From Streptomyces somaliensis DSM 40738 (GTDB lineage: Bacteria > Actinomycetota > Actinomycetes > Streptomycetales > Streptomycetaceae), in NCBI GenBank assembly GCA_012396115.1, contig JAAXOU010000006.1, positions 1 to 45,554 on the forward strand: a stretch of DNA of 45,554 bases, read 5' to 3'. Below, piece after piece: positions 40,223 through 45,554 of the stretch; positions within the stretch are counted from its first letter, which is position 1, and each line of letters starts with the position of its first letter. A program made the translations under genes and the position numbers. The notes under the pieces were generated by a model. The model was not told the origin of the DNA, did not search any database, and worked only from the letters and a program-made list of their open reading frames with translations.

Positions 40223-41749
40223 TCACCGCCGGTGCGGCGCGCGGCGCGGGCCGCGACGCGTTCCGGACCGGCGGCGGGTCGAGGAGCCCGGAGCGCCGGG
40301 CTCCCGGGCCGGGGGCGCGGGGGGCGCGATCACGACCGGTATCCCCGACGGCGTGCGGGCGCCGGTGATGCGGGTCAGCTCGGCGTCGCCGGACCGCACC
40401 GACGTCGTCTTCGGGCGGATGCCCGCGTGGCTCATCAGGTTGTCCATGTCGCGCCGCTGGTGCGGCAGGACGAGGGTGACGACGCTGCCGGACTCGCCCG
40501 CGCGGGCGGTGCGGCCGCCGCGGTGCAGGTAGTCCTTGTGGTCGGCGGGCGGGTCGACGTTCACGACCAGGTCGAGGTCGTCGACGTGGATGCCGCGCGC
40601 GGCGACGTTCGTCGCGACGAGCACCGTGACGTGGCCCTCCTTGAACTGGGCCAGCGTCCTCGTCCGCTGCGGCTGGGACTTGCCGCCGTGCAGCGCGGAG
40701 GCCCGTACGCCGCTCTTGAGCAGGTGCTTGGTGAGCCGGTCCACCGCGTGCTTGGTGTCCAGGAACATGATCACGCGGCCGTCCCGGGCGGCGATCTCGG
40801 TGGCCGTGGCGTTCTTGTCGGTCTCGTGGACGTGCAGGACGTGGTGCTCCATCGACGTCACCACACCCGCCGTCGGGTCCACCGAGTGGACGACCGGGTC
40901 GTGGAGGTAGCGCCGTACGAGGGAGTCGACGTTCCGGTCGAGGGTCGCCGAGAACAGCATCCGCTGCCCGTCGGGCCTGGTCAGCTCCAACAGGGCGGTG
41001 ATCTGCGGCAGGAAGCCCATGTCGGTCATCTGGTCGGCCTCGTCGAGGACGGTGATGTCCACGTCGTCGAGGGCGCAGTCGCCGCGCGTGACGAGGTCCC
41101 GCAGCCGGCCGGGGGTCGCGACCAGCACGTCCGCCCCGGCGCGCAGGGCGGTGACCTGCCGGCCGATCGACACCCCGCCGACGACCGTGGCCTGCCGCAG
41201 CCCGAGGGCGCGGGCGTACGGGGCGAGGGCGTCGGTCACCTGCTGCGCCAGCTCCCGCGTCGGGACGAGGACGAGGGCGAGCGGACGCTTGGGCTCGGCG
41301 CGGACCCCGGCGAGGCGGGCGAGGAGCGCGAGGCCGAACGCGAGGGTCTTCCCCGAGCCGGTGCGGCCCCGGCCCAGTACGTCGCGGCCGGCGAGGGAGT
41401 TCGGGAGGGTCGCCGCCTGGATCGGGAAGGGCGCCGTCACCCCTTCGGCCTCCAGCGCGCGCAGCAGCGCGGGGGGAAGGCCGAGGTCCGCGAAGGCCGC
41501 GACGGGCGGCAGCGGCGGGGTGCGGGTCACCGGCGGGGCGAAGTCGCCGGGCGGCGGCGCGGAGCGGCGGCGGGACTGCGCCCGGGTAGCCGGTTTGGCG
41601 GACTTCGGCGACTTCGAGGTCGCGGACTTCGCCGGCTCGGCGGACTTCGGCGTGTTCCCGGACTGGGTGCTCTTCGCCCGGCGGACCGGCGCGGCGGCCG
41701 CCTGGCGGGTTCGCGGATGCTGGCTCCGGGAAGGGGACGTACGGGCCAT
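40223..41749 (-). CDS. DEAD-box RNA helicase (right copy)
   Basis: 508-aa helicase, paralogue of the left copy with the same motifs: GRTGSGKT, VPTRELAQQV, ATPGRL, VLDEADQM, FSATL, IMFLDTKH, ATNVAARGIHVDDLD, HRGGRTARAG. The N-terminal tail (residues 1-65) is Lys/Ser/Ala-rich with repeated PKSA/AKSA units, unlike the Arg/Thr/Gly tail of the left copy. The C-terminus is Arg-rich. ATG at 41749 follows GAGGAA; GAATTCCTCGATAT upstream matches the left promoter region. Confidence 0.93.
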   Translation of the reverse strand: MARTSPSRSQHPRTRQAAAAPVRRAKSTQSGNTPKSAEPAKSATSKSPKSAKPATRAQSRRRSAPPPGDFAPPVTRTPPLPPVAAFADLGLPPALLRALEAEGVTAPFPIQAATLPNSLAGRDVLGRGRTGSGKTLAFGLALLARLAGVRAEPKRPLALVLVPTRELAQQVTDALAPYARALGLRQATVVGGVSIGRQVTALRAGADVLVATPGRLRDLVTRGDCALDDVDITVLDEADQMTDMGFLPQITALLELTRPDGQRMLFSATLDRNVDSLVRRYLHDPVVHSVDPTAGVVTSMEHHVLHVHETDKNATATEIAARDGRVIMFLDTKHAVDRLTKHLLKSGVRASALHGGKSQPQRTRTLAQFKEGHVTVLVATNVAARGIHVDDLDLVVNVDPPADHKDYLHRGGRTARAGESGSVVTLVLPHQRRDMDNLMSHAGIRPKTTSVRSGDAELTRITGARTPSGIPVVIAPPAPPAREPGAPGSSTRRRSGTRRGPRRAPHRR

Positions 41750-41859
41750 GGAAATGTTCCTCAATACGATATCGAGGAATTCACGGCCCTCGATTCAGCC
41801 GGGCGGGCGGCGGCACGCCCGGCCGGTCTCGGCCGGGCGGCGGCGCCGGGGAACGGCGC

Positions 41860-41886
41860 GGGGCCCGCACCCAAGGTGCGGGCCCC
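41860..41886 (-). terminator. Terminator of the right cspA gene
   Basis: Perfect 12-bp stem GGGGCCCGCACC, loop CAA, GGTGCGGGCCCC, 24 nt beyond the stop. It shares GGGGCCCGCA with the left csp terminator. Confidence 0.88.
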
Positions 41887-41909
41887 GGCGGCGTCGGAAC
41901 GCCTCGTCG

Positions 41910-42113
41910 TCAGGCGGGGACGATGTTCTCCGCCTGCGGGCCCTTCTGGCCCTGCGTCACGTCGAAGGTGACCTTCTGGCCTTCCTGCAGCTCGCGGAAA
42001 CCGCTGGTCGCGATGTTCGAGTAGTGGGCGAACACGTCCGCACCGCCACCGTCCTGCTGGATGAAGCCGAAGCCCTTTTCCGCGTTGAACCACTTCACTA
42101 CGCCAGTAGCCAT
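41910..42113 (-). CDS. CspA-family cold-shock protein (right copy)
   Basis: 67-aa RNA-chaperone-type protein, [20 protein letters not shown] and [20 protein letters not shown], with intact RNP1 and RNP2. ATG at 42113 follows GAGGAGAAGAATT. A 140-160-nt leader carries the same 20-nt element as the left copy. Together with the right helicase it mirrors the left csp-helicase unit. Confidence 0.95.
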   Translation of the reverse strand: MATGVVKWFNAEKGFGFIQQDGGGADVFAHYSNIATSGFRELQEGQKVTFDVTQGQKGPQAENIVPA

Positions 42114-42254
42114 AATTCTTCTCCTCACGGGGAATTTCTGGACCCGCACCGTGCGAGCCTCGCGTCGCCGCGATGATTGCCCCGCGCCGGATCGAAAGAA
42201 CCGGCCACACAAAAATGCTCCTCCGCCGTGGGACGGGGGGGCACTTTGAAGCTC

Positions 42255-42292
42255 TGGGAACCACAACTGCAACTGGCTACGACACTAGCACG
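42255..42292 (-). promoter_or_regulatory. Promoter and conserved 5' leader element of the right cspA gene
   Basis: Read on the minus strand: TGCTAGTGTCG (extended -10 type), then 4 nt later the element CAGTTGCAGTTGTGGTTCCC, ending at 42255. This is the same order and spacing as at 35010-35043. TTCAA follows in both. Confidence 0.65.
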
Positions 42293-42479
42293 CGGATTTC
42301 GCATCCGCACGGAATTCGGGCAGGGGATTTCCCCGGGGGAGGAAATCTACCGTCCCGCCCGACGGGAATCTGCACCGGCCGGAATAGACATTGACCGCTC
42401 GCGGCGGTTACCGTTCCCGCGCGAGGCACATCCGCCCGTGAGACCGGCCTCACCCGGACGCCCAGGACGAAAGGCGCGC

Positions 42480-42845
42480 ATGGCTCCAGGAGCGCGGCAC
42501 AATCCCACCGACAACCTCGACGACGACGACTACCCGGCCTACACCATGGGCCGCGCCGCGGAGCTGATCGGCACCACGCCGGCCTTCCTCCGCGCGCTCG
42601 GCGAGGCCCGGCTGATCACCCCGTTGCGGTCGGAGGGCGGTCACCGCCGGTACTCGCGCTACCAGCTGCGGATCGCCGCGCGGGCCCGCGAACTCGTCGA
42701 CCAGGGCACCCCCATCGAGGCGGCCTGCCGGATCATCATCCTCGAGGACCAGCTCGAGGAGGCCCAGCGGCTCAACGAGGAGCTGCGGACCCGGCCGCGG
42801 ACGGAGCGGGACGGCGCGGAGGACGGGGAGCCCGCGGACCGCTGA
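42480..42845 (+). CDS. MerR-like helix-turn-helix protein
   Basis: 121-aa protein: acidic N-terminus (DNLDDDDYPAYTMGRAAELI), MerR-type helix-turn-helix and wing (GTTPAFLRALGEARLITPLR, GGHRRYSRYQL), then a coiled-coil tail (IILEDQLEEAQRLNEELRTR). There is no effector domain and no Cys ligands, so it is a minimal MerR or CbpM-like regulator. ATG at 42480 follows GAAAGG; the longer upstream frame crosses the csp promoter and is rejected. It is divergent from the right cspA gene and could regulate it. Confidence 0.75.
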   Translation: MAPGARHNPTDNLDDDDYPAYTMGRAAELIGTTPAFLRALGEARLITPLRSEGGHRRYSRYQLRIAARARELVDQGTPIEAACRIIILEDQLEEAQRLNEELRTRPRTERDGAEDGEPADR

Positions 42846-42959
42846 GAGGGCGCCGGGGCGGCGGGCGCACCGGGGCCAACGGAGGACGGCGGGCGGGGGC
42901 CCCGCGGGTCCGGTGCCGGTCCACGCGGCCCGGCGCCGGTCACGCGGTCCGGCCGCCGG

Positions 42960-43460
42960 TCACACGGCGCGGTCGTCGCTCTGTCCGCACAGCCAGGCCA
43001 GCGCGTCGTGCACCCCCTGCGCGTACGCGCGGTCCCGCGGCGGGCACACCGGGTCGTCGAGCAGCACCGCGGCGGCGTCCGCCTCGGCGGTCAGCCGCCA
43101 CAGGGCCGGCACCTCGCGGGTGGGCACGCCCGTGACAGGCCCGTGCCCCTCGCGGGCCAGCGCCCACCGGTAGGCGGCGGCGACCCCCTCGTGGACCGCG
43201 TCGGACGGTTCGGCCCCGGCGCCGCCCGCCTCCGCCTCCGCCCCCCGTCGTGCGCGCTCCCGCCGGAGGCCCGGCTCCGGCGCGCGCCCGGTGTCCCGCG
43301 GTGCGTGGCGGCCCGGCGCGTGCGCGGGCCCGCCGACGGGGTCCCACCGCGCCGGGGCCCGGGCGGCCACGGACCGGTACGCCGACTCGACCTCCTCCGC
43401 GGGGCGGACGCCGATCCGGCCCGGCCGTGCTCGCGTTCGCGTCATGTGACGGGTCGTCAT
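42960..43460 (-). CDS. Hypothetical protein
   Basis: About 166 aa. The C-terminal third, AYRWALAREGHGPVTGVPTR, then ALWRLTAEADAAAVLLDDPV and DRAYAQGVHDALAWLCGQSD, is well-formed and helical. The N-terminal half is Arg/Ala/Gly-rich and less certain. ATG at 43460 (MTTRHMTRTRARPG) or 43445 are possible starts; the frame is open to 43880. Function not recognised. Confidence 0.55.
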   Translation of the reverse strand: MTTRHMTRTRARPGRIGVRPAEEVESAYRSVAARAPARWDPVGGPAHAPGRHAPRDTGRAPEPGLRRERARRGAEAEAGGAGAEPSDAVHEGVAAAYRWALAREGHGPVTGVPTREVPALWRLTAEADAAAVLLDDPVCPPRDRAYAQGVHDALAWLCGQSDDRAV

Positions 43461-43766
43461 ACGCGTACACCCCATCCTCGTGGCTCGCGGCTGCGTGTCC
43501 CGACTCTCCGGGTCCCCCGCTTCCGGCGGGATATACGCCCCGCCGGGAGCGGGAGCGCCCGGAGCGCGGGAACGGCCGGGTCCCGCAGGGGCCCGCGCCC
43601 CCGGGTCGACGCCGCCCGGCACCCGGCGCATGGTGGTTGCTAGGACCGACGAACGCTCTCCGGCCCTCCCGGGAAGCGCCGGGCGAACCCCGTGCTCCGG
43701 CCTCGGCCCCGGCCGGCGCCACCGTCCCTCCGGTGAGCCACGCGGTACGGTGAAAGGGGTGCGGCC
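43461..43766. other. Divergent intergenic region
   Basis: About 300 bp between divergent genes; presumed promoters. No motif stands out. Confidence 0.4.
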
Positions 43767-44684
43767 ATGACCGGTTGGGCGTCGTGGACGACGGTCAACG
43801 TCTTCGCGGGCACGGGGGGTGTCCGCACCGTGGAGCTGGGGGTGCTCACGGGGAACCTGAGCGTGCACACCACCTGGCACGGCACCGAGGCGGACGTCGC
43901 GGTCCAGTACAGCGGCGGCTCCGCCCGGTGTGACGCGGCGCGGTGCCCCCGGATCCGGCGGGCCCGGCGGTGGCGCGGGGCCCGCCGGGCCCGTTCACCG
44001 CTCCCGGGCCCGGCGGGTCCGGGCCCGGTTCTCCTCGCGCAGCGCCCGCGCCAGTTCGGCCTTCGACATGCGGGAGCGGCCCTCGACGCCCAGCCGCCTC
44101 GCCAGGTCGTACAGGTGCCGTTTCGAGGCGTTCTCGTCGACGCCCTCGCCGCTGCGGGCCGGTTCGCCGCGCGGGGCGGCGGCGCGCGGGTCGGAGGGCC
44201 CCCTGCGGCCCCCCTCCTTCCGCTCCCAGTGGTCGCCGACCTTCTCGTGCGTGTGCTTCAGCGCGCTGAAGGCGATCCGGTGGGCCCGCTCGCCCTCCCC
44301 GTACCGCTCGACCGCCGAGTCGTGCGCCCCGATCCAGGTCCGCCGGGCCTCCTCCGAGGACCGTTCCAGCGTCGAGGGCAGCTCTTCGCGTCCTGGCATG
44401 CGGACCACCTCCGGCAACTCCCGGGACGTACCGGGACGCGTGCCCCCGCGCCCGCGCCCGAAACGCGCTGCGCCCGCCGCCCGCGCGGTGCTCCACGGGG
44501 CGGTGCCGGCGCGTCCGGCCGGGATCAGACCGCCGGGCGCGGCCTCAGGTGGGCGGCGAGCCACGTCGGCACGCCGCCGAGCAGGTGGAACAGCCGCCGC
44601 GCCTCGGCCCGCAGACGGCTCGCCTCCGGCTCCGGCTCGGCGTCCGCGAGCGCGGCCAGCGCCGGGGCCGTGCCCACCAGGTAG
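43767..44684 (+). CDS. Uncertain reading frame with protein-like N-terminus
   Basis: The first 53 codons (MTGWASWTTVNVFAGTGGVR, then VELGVLTGNLSVHTTWHGTE and ADVAVQYSGG) look like a real small beta-rich protein, preceded by GAAAGGGG. Beyond about 43925 the frame is Arg/Ala/Pro-rich and runs antisense to the ChaB gene, so the true product probably ends early, perhaps through a frameshift (a TGA lies in another frame at about 43931). Only the start is supported. Confidence 0.3.
   Translation: MTGWASWTTVNVFAGTGGVRTVELGVLTGNLSVHTTWHGTEADVAVQYSGGSARCDAARCPRIRRARRWRGARRARSPLPGPAGPGPVLLAQRPRQFGLRHAGAALDAQPPRQVVQVPFRGVLVDALAAAGRFAARGGGARVGGPPAAPLLPLPVVADLLVRVLQRAEGDPVGPLALPVPLDRRVVRPDPGPPGLLRGPFQRRGQLFASWHADHLRQLPGRTGTRAPAPAPETRCARRPRGAPRGGAGASGRDQTAGRGLRWAASHVGTPPSRWNSRRASARRRLASGSGSASASAASAGAVPTR
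43995..44399 (-). CDS. ChaB-family protein with C-terminal Rho-N-like domain
   Basis: 134-aa protein. The ChaB domain is at residues 1-60 (MPGREELPSTLERSSEEARR, TWIGAHDSAVERYGEGERAH, ALKHTHEKVGDHW); the C-terminal SAP/Rho-N-like helix set is at 95-130 (SKRHLYDLARRLGVEGRSRM, SKAELARALREENR). ChaB was named as a cation-transport regulator in E. coli, but its function in actinobacteria is unclear. ATG at 44399 gives the standard ChaB N-terminus; the longer open frame upstream is rejected. Confidence 0.85.
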   Translation of the reverse strand: MPGREELPSTLERSSEEARRTWIGAHDSAVERYGEGERAHRIAFSALKHTHEKVGDHWERKEGGRRGPSDPRAAAPRGEPARSGEGVDENASKRHLYDLARRLGVEGRSRMSKAELARALREENRARTRRARER

Positions 44685-45301
44685 CCCAGTTCCTCGCGCA
44701 GCCGCAGCGACTCCGCGAACCCGTGCCGCGCCTCGGCGAGTTCGCCCTCGCGCAGCGCCAGACCGGCCAGCTGCCGCCAGGTGAACGACAGCAGGAGCGC
44801 GTCCTCCCGCGCGGCGGCCGCCGCGTGGGCCCGCCGGTAGGCGGCGCGGGCGGCCTGCGGGGTGTCCGCGAGGTACTGGGCGAGCAGTCCGCGCCGGAAG
44901 TCCAGCAGCGCCCGCCCCGGCGAGGACGGGCCGAGCAGCGCCGCCGCCCGGCCGAGCGCCGCCCGCGCCTCGTCCGCCCGGTCGCGCACCCCGTGCACCG
45001 TCGCCGCGTACGCCAGGTAACCGCGCTCGCAGGCGGCGGCGCCGCGCTCCTCGTCGGCCCGGGCGGCGGCCTCGGCGGCGCGCAGCGCCTCCTCGGCCTC
45101 CGCCCAGCCGGACTCCGTGTAGAGGCACCGCTCGATCAGCAGCGCGGCCCGCTGCACCGCGATGGGCGGGTCGCCGGCGGCGGGGGCGAGCAGGGCGGCC
45201 GCGTCGGTCCAGCAGGCGCGGGAGCGCAGCCGCCATACCGCCGTCTGGAGGGGATCGTCACCTTCGGCCGTTCCGGAACCAGACATGGCGGTATGCGCCA
45301 C
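44525..45301 (-). CDS. TPR-like helical-repeat protein
   Basis: 258-aa alanine-rich helical protein with repeated helix pairs (WAEAEEALRAAEAAARADEE, RADEARAALGRAAALLGPSS, TPQAARAAYRRAHAAAAARE, GELAEARHGFAESLRLREEL), typical of degenerate TPRs. No catalytic motif is seen. GTG at 45301 is chosen because GGGAGGG lies 5 nt upstream; ATG at 45286 is the alternative. The final 40 residues (EARRLFHLLGGVPTWLAAHL) are less repetitive. Function unknown. Confidence 0.65.
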   Translation of the reverse strand: MAHTAMSGSGTAEGDDPLQTAVWRLRSRACWTDAAALLAPAAGDPPIAVQRAALLIERCLYTESGWAEAEEALRAAEAAARADEERGAAACERGYLAYAATVHGVRDRADEARAALGRAAALLGPSSPGRALLDFRRGLLAQYLADTPQAARAAYRRAHAAAAAREDALLLSFTWRQLAGLALREGELAEARHGFAESLRLREELGYLVGTAPALAALADAEPEPEASRLRAEARRLFHLLGGVPTWLAAHLRPRPAV

Positions 45302-45554
45302 ATTGCCCTCCCCGAGCACACCACTGGGCTGTTGGGTCGGACGCATCACAGCACGGAAACGCACACCCGGCCAAGGGGGCGGGTGAAATGATTCACAATC
45401 ACCCGCCGGGCGGGCGGCGGGGCGCCTCGCCGCCCGGGACCGGCCGTGCCAGGTGGCCGCGGTCGCGGGGCCGCGCGGGACCGCCGGGGGAGCGGCGGGG
45501 GACCTTCCTTCGAAAGAGTGAGCCCCCTCACCGCGCTCCCGGCTGACGGCGGGT

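Overview
The window is high-GC actinobacterial DNA and almost certainly Streptomyces chromosome. It carries an HspR-controlled dnaK-grpE-dnaJ-hspR operon with HAIR operators, a pSAM2-type integrative element (AICE) in a tRNA-Gly gene, CspA/DEAD-box helicase units and many GTG/TTG starts with stop/start overlaps.

Layout. (1) 1-10.1 kb is conserved core: the chaperone operon (minus strand), a short sugar transferase, an EtfD-like Fe-S membrane oxidoreductase, a Yip1-domain membrane protein, a phosphoribosyltransferase coupled to dcd, and a small Zn-ribbon protein. (2) 10,308-10,381 is tRNA-Gly(CCC). Its last 44 bp are repeated exactly at 22,766-22,809, bounding a 12.4-kb AICE: int, xis, repSA, four Spd/transfer genes, an FtsK-type traSA, an SCO3933-like regulator, a KorSA-like GntR repressor with five related operator-like sites, a Pif-like Nudix protein, and an RsbW-like ATPase gene pair. 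The end away from int carries cargo: a small two-TM protein followed 17 nt later by a P-loop NTPase/TPR (bacterial NLR) gene. (3) 22.8-26.0 kb looks like an older, decayed insertion at the same tRNA site: ECF sigma factor plus membrane partner, an IS630 relic and VapBC, closed by a degenerate third copy of the tRNA 3' end at 25,966-26,009. (4) 26.2-34.2 kb is a surface/capsule region: a secreted FG-GAP beta-propeller and a hydrolase-like lipoprotein (both minus), then a four-gene plus-strand operon of a double-sensor HAMP membrane protein, PgsB/CapB, PgsC/CapC and an NlpC/P60 protein. No CapA/PgsA is seen. (5) 35.0-42.1 kb holds an inverted duplication of a cold-shock block (cspA, DEAD-box helicase, SCO5918-like protein, GvpU-like protein) arranged around about 38.5-39.4 kb. 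(6) 42.5-45.3 kb holds a MerR-like regulator, hypothetical proteins, a ChaB-family protein and a TPR-like protein.

The most interesting system is the AICE cargo at 19,419-22,570. The membrane protein ends in three copies of a short [N/D]-[I/V]-x-Q-x-[G/A] motif, and a matching motif lies in the N-terminal tail of the neighbouring NLR. The NLR's TPR array is nine nearly identical 126-bp repeats differing at few positions. This suggests a prion-like/amyloid-signalled NLR with a membrane effector, i.e. an anti-phage or conflict system on a conjugative element. Second is the CapA-less poly-gamma-glutamate-type cluster. All functional statements rest on motif reading without database searches.
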